DNA of 6,501 nucleotides from Nitratifractor sp. (GCA_024762845.1 JANTGQ010000078.1:1-6501); one strand, 5' to 3'. Shown: positions 1 through 6,172, counted from the stretch's first letter. The notes: generated from the letters alone by a model not told the origin. Translations and numbers: made by a program.

Positions 1-1
1 A

Positions 2-538
2 ACAAAAATTGCAAAAGAGCTTAACAATAAACTAGAGCAGTTTATAGAGGCAAAAATATTTAAAACACTAGGACCCGGAGATTTGATAGTTTTAATAGAA
101 GGAGTACCACAAGATAATTTTCTCTACTTTACTGAAAAAATAATTCCACTCCAATGTGTAAAGAGAACCTTCACTACAATACTTGCCGCAAAAGGGAAAA
201 AAGAGTCTATACAGCCTGATCAAAAGTATAGAACAGTCTCATTTATTCGCCTCAACCTCAATAAAAAGCAGTCACTCCAAGATACAGTTGACTCTATATA
301 TGAGGATATGAAGCAAAATAAAATCTCTAAATATGTTGACTCCATACATTTTACTAGCGGCGTTTTAGACCTCGAAATTATATGGAAACCAGGCATATCT
401 GTAAAACAGATTATGAACTTCTATGATACACTGATGACAAAAAAAATCGTTAGAGACTTTCAGACAAAATTTAATAAAATCTATCCCATAGTCCCTAAAA
501 TATTAAACGTGCCGATTAATCCACAAGCAGCCAAGTAG
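2..538 (+). CDS. Tandem RAM-like (Lrp/AsnC ligand-binding-fold) domain protein, 5' partial
   Basis: The reading frame is open to the left edge, so the start lies outside the window; the TTG at 83 is an internal Leu codon. About 178 codons are visible before the TAG at 536-538. I do not recognise the gene by name. Two stretches look like the C-terminal half of an Lrp/AsnC ligand-binding (RAM) domain, which usually shows a G-x-DL beta strand, a helix, then a V-x-x-T-x-T strand. The first is GPGDLIVLIEG followed by CVKRTFTTIL. The second is KYVDSIHFTSGVLDLEI, a helix, then VRDFQTKF. This suggests two ferredoxin-like folds in tandem, which would sense a small molecule or assemble oligomers. A DNA-binding domain, if there is one, would be upstream of the window. 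The domain call rests on pattern only. The gene converges on the primase-helicase gene. Confidence 0.6.
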   Translation, partial: TKIAKELNNKLEQFIEAKIFKTLGPGDLIVLIEGVPQDNFLYFTEKIIPLQCVKRTFTTILAAKGKKESIQPDQKYRTVSFIRLNLNKKQSLQDTVDSIYEDMKQNKISKYVDSIHFTSGVLDLEIIWKPGISVKQIMNFYDTLMTKKIVRDFQTKFNKIYPIVPKILNVPINPQAAK

Positions 539-610
539 GCGGGCTTATCCCAAGCGGCAGGATATTCGCCGCACTATAATATTGAGCAACTTTATAAAAC
601 GCAATATTAG
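539..610 (+). other. Same-frame readable tail after the TAG stop of the upstream gene
   Basis: Directly after the TAG at 536-538, the same frame stays open for 23 codons to a second TAG at 608-610. It reads like protein, ending GYSPHYNIEQLYKTQY. The residues on either side of the stop are also alike (NPQAAK before, then AGLSQAAG), and one C-to-T change would turn CAG (Gln) into TAG. The first half is visibly richer in G+C than its surroundings. The tail could be a recently truncated C-terminus, a relic of another gene, or chance. The same segment can fold into two weak hairpins: arms 554-558/568-572, and arms 577-584/602-609. Neither has a clear T-tract, so I do not call a terminator. Confidence 0.35.
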
Positions 611-633
611 TCATTTTGTCCAAGACTTTCAAA

Positions 634-2835
634 TCAAAACAATCGATTGCCATTTCTAACTCGATACCCCATCTCTTTATATCCCTTTACCCTTTTTCCA
701 AAACTACTCTTCAACATTGCTACATTCTCATCCACAAAATCAATAGCCAAACACTCTTGCCCTCTTCTGCCAATTCTCCCCAGATACTGGACGATACGAC
801 CAATGTAAGAGATAGGCATTGTAAAGACAATCGTGTCAAGATGAGGAAAATCAATACCCTCACCAATATAAGAGCTAGTGGATAAAATAATAGAGTAATT
901 TGGAGCATCTCTTAGAGCATCTTTTTGTTGCTTATGGCTCAAACCACCATGCAGAAGTAATGCACTGATTTTTCTGCCATCCAGATAGTGGTAGAGTATA
1001 TTAAGATGTTCAACTCGTTCACTTAGAATCAGCAGATTTCTATCTTTTAATTTTACTATCTCATCTACTATTAGCCTATTTCTCTCCTCATCTTCCATTA
1101 TCTCATTTAAGATTTCAGCAAAGCTATCCTGAAAAGTGCTAAACGAAGTCTTGACTATTTTAAGTTGATGTATCTCTCTCTTTTTTGCTTTTACCTCATG
1201 GGCTATCTCACCGCAGACCATAAACATAATCGGATGCATACCATCTTGTCTTTTGGGTGTGGCACTTAAGCCTACAATATATTTTCCACAAAAGCGTTTG
1301 AGTGGCACTTCAAAAGAGACAGCAGGAATATGGTGGACTTCATCGACAATAATTTGAGAATAGTCCTCTATCATCTCTGGTCTGTTTTTTAGTGACTGTA
1401 GTGTGGCAATGTCTATATTTGAGGTAATTCGTTTTTTACCTTTTCCTAACATGCCCATTGTTTTTATATCTACACCAAAATATTCACTCAAACGCTCTGC
1501 CCACTGTTCAAGAAGAGTTGTTTTGTGTGTTAAGATAAGAGTATTAACAGCTCTTTTGGCAATAACGGCTGCTGCAACGGCAGTTTTCCCAAAACCTGGC
1601 GGGGCGACAAGTAGAGCATAGTTGTCTTTCATAATACTCAAAAAAGCTTTCTCTTGTTCGACTCTAAGAGTTAGTGTAAAACTAGGCTCTTTTATCTTCT
1701 TATTTATTCGTCTATCTTCTATAACAAACTGGGCGCCATTGGCACTAAAATAGGATTTTATCTTTTTTGTTAACCCTCTTGGAAGAATAATAAAGCGTTC
1801 ATTTTGTTCATACAGTGAGATAACTCTTGGTGTGTTATAGGTAGATTTTCTTAGATTTTGGCGTATATAAAACTCTGGATTAGAAAAAGATGCAAACCTC
1901 TGAAGCTGTGTTAAAAGTGCTTTTGAGAGTTCAAGTTTTTCAATATAGAGTGCCTCAAACAGTGTAGCTTTTAGCCTCTTTGGAAACAAAATTGGCTTAA
2001 CATTTTTTATCTCCCACGGCATAAGTGTCTCATCTCTATTTGAATTTGTGACAATATGGTTTGCTATTAGAGTAGAGAGTTGTTGAGCTGTTATTTTCCC
2101 AACAGAACGAAGTATCTGCCACTGGTCATCAGACGGTTGCAGTGTTTCAATATCAATAAAAACTGTTTTGTTATCTTGCCGAGAGCCAAAATGTAGTGGC
2201 AGAGCTACAAGATTACCCAAAGCATCAGGAGCTACAAAATCCTGCGCAGGGAAAAGTCTATCATAACTGTTCATATCTATTCCACTGCTAATATCCATCG
2301 CTTTTGTTATAAGAATATCACCCAATTTTCTAGCATCGCCAGCACGCACTAGGTTATCAAAAAAGAACCAAATATGAATACCGTTTCCTGATTTTGAAAT
2401 CTCAATAATGGGATCAAGTTTTAACCCTTTAGCTACCTGATAAATGGCTCTGCTATCTTTCACAAAACTCGATTTATCAAGGTCAATCACTAGAAACTTG
2501 GTCATCACTCCAGATGTAATAGCGTAAGAGCCAAGCCGTATTTTACCTTCAAGGTGCCGCTGAATAATATCGTCATTTATAGGGATATAGTCGTTACCTC
2601 TAAAAGTATAAGTGGCAGGTGCATACCCTTTCTTGCTTCCATCTTTACTAATCCAATAGGTAGCGTAGACATCATCTCTAACAATAAAAAGAGATTTAAA
2701 GAGTTGGATTTTTTGAGTTTTTGTAAAAGGAGATAGCTTCTCTATAGCTTTTTTTACTTTGTAGATCTCATTTTCTATATTTTGTTTCTGTTCTTCTAGG
2801 ATTTGAAGTTTTTGGTAGAGCTCTTTTAGATACAT
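634..2835 (-). CDS. TOTE-type archaeo-eukaryotic primase (AEP)-SF2 helicase fusion protein
   Basis: This 733-residue protein has four visible parts. Residues 1-35 form a charged, coiled-coil-like helix. Residues about 45-250 match the AEP primase domain described for TOTE conflict systems: GYAPATY, FLVIDLD (metal-binding D118 and D120), SGNGIHIW (H154), YDRLFPAQD (191-199), GNLVALPLHF and a DQW near 237. Residues about 255-385 are an unassigned linker. Residues about 390-700 are an SF2 helicase: Walker A APPGFGKT (411-418), motif Ia around THKTTLLEQW, DEVHH (498-502), SAT (524-526), GEGIDF (658-663) and QYLGRIGR (683-690). All expected catalytic residues are present, so primase-like nucleotidyl transfer and ATP-driven unwinding both look possible. 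The protein ends about 43 residues after motif VI, which leaves no room for a fused nuclease. The ATG at 2833-2835 has no good Shine-Dalgarno sequence. The gene has its own promoter and converges on the plus-strand gene. Confidence 0.9.
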   Translation of the reverse strand: MYLKELYQKLQILEEQKQNIENEIYKVKKAIEKLSPFTKTQKIQLFKSLFIVRDDVYATYWISKDGSKKGYAPATYTFRGNDYIPINDDIIQRHLEGKIRLGSYAITSGVMTKFLVIDLDKSSFVKDSRAIYQVAKGLKLDPIIEISKSGNGIHIWFFFDNLVRAGDARKLGDILITKAMDISSGIDMNSYDRLFPAQDFVAPDALGNLVALPLHFGSRQDNKTVFIDIETLQPSDDQWQILRSVGKITAQQLSTLIANHIVTNSNRDETLMPWEIKNVKPILFPKRLKATLFEALYIEKLELSKALLTQLQRFASFSNPEFYIRQNLRKSTYNTPRVISLYEQNERFIILPRGLTKKIKSYFSANGAQFVIEDRRINKKIKEPSFTLTLRVEQEKAFLSIMKDNYALLVAPPGFGKTAVAAAVIAKRAVNTLILTHKTTLLEQWAERLSEYFGVDIKTMGMLGKGKKRITSNIDIATLQSLKNRPEMIEDYSQIIVDEVHHIPAVSFEVPLKRFCGKYIVGLSATPKRQDGMHPIMFMVCGEIAHEVKAKKREIHQLKIVKTSFSTFQDSFAEILNEIMEDEERNRLIVDEIVKLKDRNLLILSERVEHLNILYHYLDGRKISALLLHGGLSHKQQKDALRDAPNYSIILSTSSYIGEGIDFPHLDTIVFTMPISYIGRIVQYLGRIGRRGQECLAIDFVDENVAMLKSSFGKRVKGYKEMGYRVRNGNRLF

Positions 2836-3020
2836 AGGAAAACCAATATTTGATTTTATCTATTGTAGCAAAGTTTTAATTAAAGCAATCCCTTTATAAC
2901 CAATGACTTTTCTTCTCGTAACTACAGGTAAACTTTATGAATAATCACGCTATTTTTAAAATAACTAGGAGTGTATCAAATTCATACTTGATTGACTGTA
3001 AAACCCACTCTTTGCCCTAC
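2836..3020. other. Intergenic region between abiEii and the primase-helicase gene
   Basis: This 185-bp gap holds the helicase promoter near 2862-2870 and otherwise no recognisable coding sequence on either strand. An imperfect dyad (CAC at 2946-2948 to GTG at 2971-2973, around an AT-rich core) lies downstream of abiEii but has no T-tract, so I do not call a terminator. Confidence 0.5.
2862..2870 (-). promoter_or_regulatory. Extended -10 promoter for the primase-helicase gene
   Basis: The minus strand reads TGCTACAAT here, a TGn extended -10 with TACAAT as the hexamer. It would place the transcription start near 2855 and give a leader of about 20 nt before the ATG at 2835. A weak -35-like TTGCTT lies at 2883-2888 with a short 15-nt spacer; weak -35 elements are usual in Campylobacterota. 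The promoter suggests that the gene is transcribed separately from the AbiE operon. Confidence 0.55.
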
Positions 3021-3911
3021 TTATTCTACAAACCTCAACTCCTCAATAGCCATAAGAAAAAACTCCTTGCTCCAAATATCTAAAACTTGTGTATCAGAAA
3101 TAAATGGCTCAACATCTCGTTTTGCACTTTTTATATCCAATGTCTCTATTCGACTTTTAAGAAGCTGCAAAACCAAATTCTCGGTTATCTCCTCTTCAAA
3201 TTTTACTCCCTCTTTCACTTGCCAATCACAACTCTGTTTGAGCCTTGCCGAGAGATGAGTCAGGTCCAGTTTGTACCCATGGGAGATATACCAAATCAAA
3301 TCGTACCAATCACGCCCTTTAGGTCTACTGCTCCAATTTCGACATAGTATTGCATGTATTTTCCCTGCAAACAGAGAGGGAATAGTCATAGAATGTATCA
3401 TAAAAGGTGCAGGTAGAAGTTGTGTTTTTTTCTCACTTTGAAATGCTAGAGGTGGTCGTGTGTCTACCTCAAACTTTACCTTAACCAATCTACCCTGTCC
3501 ATACTTTGCTATGACATCATCAGGAGCTTTAATGTTTAATAGATGCTGGACTGTATTACCTTTTAAAAAAGCTGACTTTATAACGCCCTCTTGGTTTTTC
3601 AGTTGAATCTCCACTTCAAATCCAAATGACTGTAAGGTCTCTACAATACTTTTTTCATAAACTCCCAAATCAAAAGTCTCATCTGCTTCCAAAAGAGAAA
3701 AATCCAAATCTTCCGAAAACCTATCAAGCCCATAGAGAATACGAAGTGCTGTACCTCCATAAAAAACAGCATGATTAAAAAAACCTCCTCTGTAGAGTCC
3801 TAACAATATAATTTCTTGTAAAATCTCTCGCAAAGCTTCATAAGTTTTATCAGCTGTAGATAAATCATACTTCTCTAACATTTTTCCAATGGCAGGGTGT
3901 AACTCAGACAT
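3021..3911 (-). CDS. abiEii: AbiEii/AbiGii family nucleotidyltransferase toxin (type IV toxin-antitoxin)
   Basis: This 296-residue protein has the nucleotidyltransferase-fold signature of the AbiEii toxin family: GGTALR (52-57), RFSEDLDFS with likely metal ligands D68 and D70, KFEVD (146-150, third acidic position), GKIHAILCR (K184, R191) and KGRDWYDLIWY (198-208). All family motifs are intact, so the toxin is probably active. Characterised members transfer nucleotides to cellular targets (NTP-dependent; tRNA acceptor ends are reported for some relatives) and stop growth during phage infection; the substrate of this one cannot be read from sequence. The ATG at 3909-3911 overlaps the abiEi stop by 8 bp (ATGTCTGA), and a good AAGGA site lies 6 nt upstream, inside the last abiEi codons. 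This gives co-translation with the antitoxin. Confidence 0.93.
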   Translation of the reverse strand: MSELHPAIGKMLEKYDLSTADKTYEALREILQEIILLGLYRGGFFNHAVFYGGTALRILYGLDRFSEDLDFSLLEADETFDLGVYEKSIVETLQSFGFEVEIQLKNQEGVIKSAFLKGNTVQHLLNIKAPDDVIAKYGQGRLVKVKFEVDTRPPLAFQSEKKTQLLPAPFMIHSMTIPSLFAGKIHAILCRNWSSRPKGRDWYDLIWYISHGYKLDLTHLSARLKQSCDWQVKEGVKFEEEITENLVLQLLKSRIETLDIKSAKRDVEPFISDTQVLDIWSKEFFLMAIEELRFVE

Positions 3912-4566
3912 CTTTTTTCCTTTTTAGCAAGCTACTTAAACTCTTTAAATTATACGATTTATACCTATTAGCAATCTCTTCAATCAACCCAACATCCAAC
4001 TTCAACAATGCATCCCACTCTATGCGCAAATCATACATCAAATACTCTCTCATCTTCTCTTGCTTCAATCGCCCTACACCTCGGTCACCTCGTATCTTGT
4101 CACAAAGAGCCTTTTCAGGAGTAGCAATAAACTTTCCACCATTTATCTCATCATAAATCCAATCTACCCCCAAAGCATAAACCTCCATAGGAATGGGTCG
4201 ATAAGAGAAACGCCCCAAAGGAGTCTCAAAAACCTTTTTGGCATGAAGTGTAGCAGAGGTCACTTCATAGACCCGTTCAGGAATCAGCCCATAGTAAGAG
4301 AGGGCATAATCAAAAGAAACATAAGAAGGAGTATAGAGCCGATTAGCTACAGAGATTATATCTACAGAGTTATCTCGGTAGAGTTCAGAAAAGGCATAGA
4401 GACCTTTTTTTAGACGAATCAAAATATGATGTTTAACCATATAAGAAATCTTGGCATTTACATTTGAGACTTCATTTTTTAGAAGATTGGCTATCTCTTC
4501 GTGGGTGAAGGCAGAAGCTCTTAAAGCCTTTTTTAGTTTTTGTGTGTTCATAGGATATTGTAGCAT
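3904..4566 (-). CDS. abiEi: AbiEi-type antitoxin / transcriptional repressor (type IV toxin-antitoxin)
   Basis: The 220-residue protein has an N-terminal winged helix-turn-helix (residues about 8-60: THEEIANLLKN, a recognition-helix region, then the wing RLKKGLYAF). An AbiEi-like C-terminal domain follows, with SYVSFDYALSYYGLIPERVYE, SYRPIP and TPEKALCDKI (149-158). In characterised AbiE systems this protein both represses the operon through its wHTH and offsets the toxin without binding it stably. It lies directly upstream of abiEii, with an 8-bp overlap. The start is ambiguous: the ATG at 4564-4566 gives the longest form, while the ATG at 4549-4551 (MNTQKLKK) fits better with where wHTH homology begins. 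Neither has a Shine-Dalgarno sequence, and one candidate promoter would make the shorter form nearly leaderless. A 13-bp inverted repeat just upstream is the likely operator. Confidence 0.9.
   Translation of the reverse strand: MLQYPMNTQKLKKALRASAFTHEEIANLLKNEVSNVNAKISYMVKHHILIRLKKGLYAFSELYRDNSVDIISVANRLYTPSYVSFDYALSYYGLIPERVYEVTSATLHAKKVFETPLGRFSYRPIPMEVYALGVDWIYDEINGGKFIATPEKALCDKIRGDRGVGRLKQEKMREYLMYDLRIEWDALLKLDVGLIEEIANRYKSYNLKSLSSLLKRKKDV
3918..3922 (-). promoter_or_regulatory. Ribosome binding site of abiEii
   Basis: AAGGA on the minus strand sits 6 nt before the ATG at 3911 and inside the Lys/Arg-rich C-terminal codons of abiEi. It fixes the toxin start and ties toxin translation to the antitoxin message. 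Confidence 0.7.
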
Positions 4567-4601
4567 AGCTATTATTATATAGATAATATAAAAATATTGT
4601 A
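4557..4601 (-). promoter_or_regulatory. Cluster of -10 elements for the abiEi-abiEii operon
   Basis: Three hexamers on the minus strand fit a vegetative -10. They are TACAAT at 4596-4601, consensus TATAAT at 4574-4579, and TACAAT at 4557-4562 as part of TGCTACAAT (4557-4565). The first two lie within or at the edge of the inverted repeat. The TATAAT would start transcription near 4567, beside the first ATG (4566). The extended TGCTACAAT would start it at about 4550, on the second ATG (4551). Which one is used cannot be told from sequence. Confidence 0.45.
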
Positions 4602-4615
4602 TTATCTATATAGTA
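4573..4615. promoter_or_regulatory. Inverted-repeat operator over the abiE promoter
   Basis: TATATAGATAATA at 4576-4588 is the exact reverse complement of 4600-4612, giving a 13-bp perfect inverted repeat around an 11-nt centre. It extends to 16 bp per arm (4573-4588 and 4600-4615) with one mismatch. It lies immediately upstream of abiEi and covers two of its -10 candidates, which is where an autorepressing AbiEi would bind; inverted-repeat operators are known for AbiEi. Its AT-only character means that some symmetry could arise by chance. Confidence 0.6.
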
Positions 4616-4616
4616 T

Positions 4617-4691
4617 TTATTCTCCACAAAATCTTTTGTATTTTTTCCCACTTCCATAGGGGCAAGGAGATTTTCTTGAAATTTCAGAAGA
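4617..4691 (-). pseudogene. 3' remnant of a SEC-C zinc-motif gene
   Basis: On the minus strand, 24 codons end in TAA at 4617-4619 and read SSEI followed by RKSPCPYGSGKKYKRFCGE. This matches the C-terminal SEC-C motif, normally close to CPCGSGKKYKKCCG, which binds zinc. Two of the usual cysteines are replaced here (CxC has become CxY, and CC has become FC). The frame hits TAA at 4692-4694, exactly where the IS-like end begins. The piece therefore looks like the tail of a gene cut by an insertion and now decaying. SEC-C tails occur on SecA and on many small accessory proteins, so the parent gene cannot be named. Confidence 0.7.
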
Positions 4692-4697
4692 TTATAC

Positions 4698-4972
4698 TGT
4701 CCCAAAAGTCAAGACCAAATCTAAATTCAATTTTATTCCACTACTTAAGCTACCCCAAGTAGCGTATCTTTAGGCTTATAACATCGATTATTAGTTCCTT
4801 TATAATAAACCTCGTCAGGCGTTAAATAGTCCAATGTTGAATGTAATCTCTCTTTGTTGTAAATGTTGATATATTCTTCAATACCAGCTCTTACCTCCTT
4901 AATGTTGTTGTAAGATGATAGATAGACATCCTCCTATTTTAAACTTCTCCAAAAACGTTTTTAGATGCTCCT
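4698..4972 (-). mobile_element. Truncated IS3-family insertion sequence (3' end only)
   Basis: This segment holds the last third or less of an IS3-family transposase plus about 47 bp of non-coding end. The outer end at 4698 begins TGTCCCAAAAGTCAAGACC on the plus strand, which fits the TG...CA termini usual for IS3 elements, although the partner terminus is missing. The 5' part of the element has been deleted: recognisable homology stops about 25 bp before the rarA stop codon. The rarA-side boundary is approximate. The element cannot transpose. Confidence 0.65.
4745..4960 (-). pseudogene. IS3-family transposase (OrfB, integrase core) C-terminal fragment
   Basis: The minus-strand frame reads KRFWRSLK, then TAG (4934-4936), then EDVYLSSYNNIKE, a further segment with YNKERLHSTLDYLTPDEV, and ends in LLGVA with TAA at 4745-4747. 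The order FWRSLKYE-VYL, then YN-x-x-RLHS-L-Y-TP-V, is the standard C-terminal signature of IS3-group DDE transposases. The TAG sits where the family has a Tyr, a one-base change from TAT. A further in-frame TAA lies at 4961-4963, and nothing recognisable precedes it. The first two DDE acidic residues are absent. There is no start codon or ribosome binding site. Confidence 0.85.
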
Positions 4973-4981
4973 TTTTTGGAG
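4947..4981. repeat. 9-bp inverted repeat just after the rarA stop
   Basis: CTCCAAAAA at 4947-4955 and TTTTTGGAG at 4973-4981 are exact reverse complements around a 17-nt loop. The repeat begins 3 bp past the rarA stop codon in the direction of rarA transcription, so the RNA could fold there, but no T-run follows and terminator activity is uncertain. One arm overlaps the FWRS codons of the transposase relic. The symmetry could therefore be partly accidental. Confidence 0.35.
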
Positions 4982-4984
4982 TGG

Positions 4985-6166
4985 CTATCTACTCTCTTTT
5001 ATCTTTGCTATCCACTCGTTAAGACTTTTCTCAAAGCCTATGCCCGTACTTTCATAGAATTTTATATCTTTTGGCAGGTACTCCTGTTCTACATAACCGC
5101 CAAAGTCGTGTGGGTATTTGTAGGTTTTGGCGTGAGTTTTTATATGCTCTGGAACTGGGAGTACCAAACCCTCTTTTACTGCTTTTTGGGCACTGTTTAT
5201 CGCACTGTAGGCGCTATTACTCTTTGGAGAACTTGCCAAATATACTACAAGCTGCGCAAGGGGGATTCTCGCTTCGGGGTATCCAATATGTAGGACAATA
5301 TTGAGTGTAGAGCTTGCTAAGTTTAGAGCGTTTGGATTAGCATTGCCAATATCTTCGCTGGCAAGAATAGCCAAACGTCTGGCAAGAAACTCTGGTGGTT
5401 CGCCACCCTCTATAAGTCGGGCAAGATAGTAGAGCCCCGCATCTATATCGGAGCCTCGGATACTCTTTATCATTGCGGAGCTTAGCTCGTAGTGGCTATC
5501 ACTCTCGCTACTGCCACCCTGCAGGGCGTGGGGGCGAATCTCTTTTAGGGTTGCTAGTTGGATATTTTTATCTACATATGAAGCGCTCTCTAGCAAATTA
5601 AGTGCCCCTCGCGCATCGCCGCTGGAGCTACTTACTAAATACTCTAAAGCACTTTTCTCTAGGGTAAAACCCTCATTTTCGGCAACTCGAAGAAGCAGTT
5701 TCTCTATATCTTCATCTTGCAGAGGAAAAAGCTCAAAAAGGTGGCTTCTTGAGCGAAATGCAGAAGTTAGCACATAGTAGGGGTTTTGCGTAGAAGCGCC
5801 AATAATTACAGAGTCACCACTCTCCATAAACGGCAGCAGTACCTCTTGCTGCGTTTTAGAGAGTCGGTGTATCTCGTCTATAAAAATAAGCGGTTGTGTT
5901 AGTTTGCCTCTGTAGGAGTTGATGGTTTTACGAAGCTCCTCTACTTTTATAGAGGTTGCATTAAACTCATAAAAATCTCTATCGAGCTCTTTTGCAATGA
6001 GCCTCGATATTGTGGTTTTTCCACACCCAGGTGCCCCAAAAAGCAGGGCGTGTGGAAAGTAGTTTCCCTTAATAAAGTTGCGAAACAGTCCAGACTCTCC
6101 TAATAGGTGCTCTTGCGAGAGCACATTATCTAAAGAGCTTGGTCTATACTTTTTTGCCAGTTGCAC
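4985..6166 (-). CDS. rarA: Replication-associated recombination protein A (RarA/MgsA/WRNIP1 family AAA+ ATPase)
   Basis: This 393-residue AAA+ ATPase is related to clamp loaders and acts at stalled replication forks and gaps, where the family interacts with SSB. Visible elements are LAKKYRPSSLDNVLSQEHLL at the N-terminus, Walker A GAPGCGKT (44-51), Walker B FIDEIHR (95-101), sensor 1 GASTQNP (123-129), the arginine-finger region FRSRSHLFEL (137-146) and sensor 2 GDARGALNLLE (183-193). The family-specific C-terminal helical and tetramerisation region follows, with SDSHYELSSAMIKSIRGSD, GGEPPEFLARRL, ASEDIGNANP and YPHDFGGYVEQEYLP. The start is GTG at 6164-6166: an in-frame TAA lies just two codons upstream at 6170-6172 and homology begins at once. 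The protein is slightly shorter than the E. coli enzyme but looks complete. With 6 bp to the yjbQ stop and only a distant AGG, translation is probably coupled to yjbQ. Confidence 0.95.
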   Translation of the reverse strand: MQLAKKYRPSSLDNVLSQEHLLGESGLFRNFIKGNYFPHALLFGAPGCGKTTISRLIAKELDRDFYEFNATSIKVEELRKTINSYRGKLTQPLIFIDEIHRLSKTQQEVLLPFMESGDSVIIGASTQNPYYVLTSAFRSRSHLFELFPLQDEDIEKLLLRVAENEGFTLEKSALEYLVSSSSGDARGALNLLESASYVDKNIQLATLKEIRPHALQGGSSESDSHYELSSAMIKSIRGSDIDAGLYYLARLIEGGEPPEFLARRLAILASEDIGNANPNALNLASSTLNIVLHIGYPEARIPLAQLVVYLASSPKSNSAYSAINSAQKAVKEGLVLPVPEHIKTHAKTYKYPHDFGGYVEQEYLPKDIKFYESTGIGFEKSLNEWIAKIKESR

Positions 6167-6172
6167 AGATTA

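Noticed and set aside
83..538. A complete 151-residue gene starting at TTG 83
   Set aside because: The frame is open and coding-like back to the window edge, and no ribosome binding site precedes the TTG. The gene is a 5' partial.
554..609. Two hairpins as a bidirectional terminator between convergent genes
   Set aside because: The stems are short (5 bp and 8 bp), the second has a 17-nt loop, and no T-run follows on either strand.
616..885. Plus-strand open frame of 89 codons
   Set aside because: It is antisense to the conserved helicase motifs V and VI, has no ribosome binding site and resembles no known protein. The other plus-strand frames lying over helicase, AbiE and rarA sequence were rejected for the same reason.
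4472..4705. A 77-residue minus-strand open frame overlapping the abiEi start
   Set aside because: It runs out of frame through the SEC-C relic, the abiE operator and the abiEi 5' end. The SEC-C motif is in a different frame, so this one is accidental.
4692..4710. SEC-C stump as a fusion with the transposase frame
   Set aside because: The frames differ and a TAA separates them at 4692-4694. They are remnants of two separate genes.
4951..4962. Palindrome AAAAACGTTTTT
   Set aside because: It cannot form a hairpin with a proper loop, overlaps the transposase relic's codons, and is easily explained by A/T runs.
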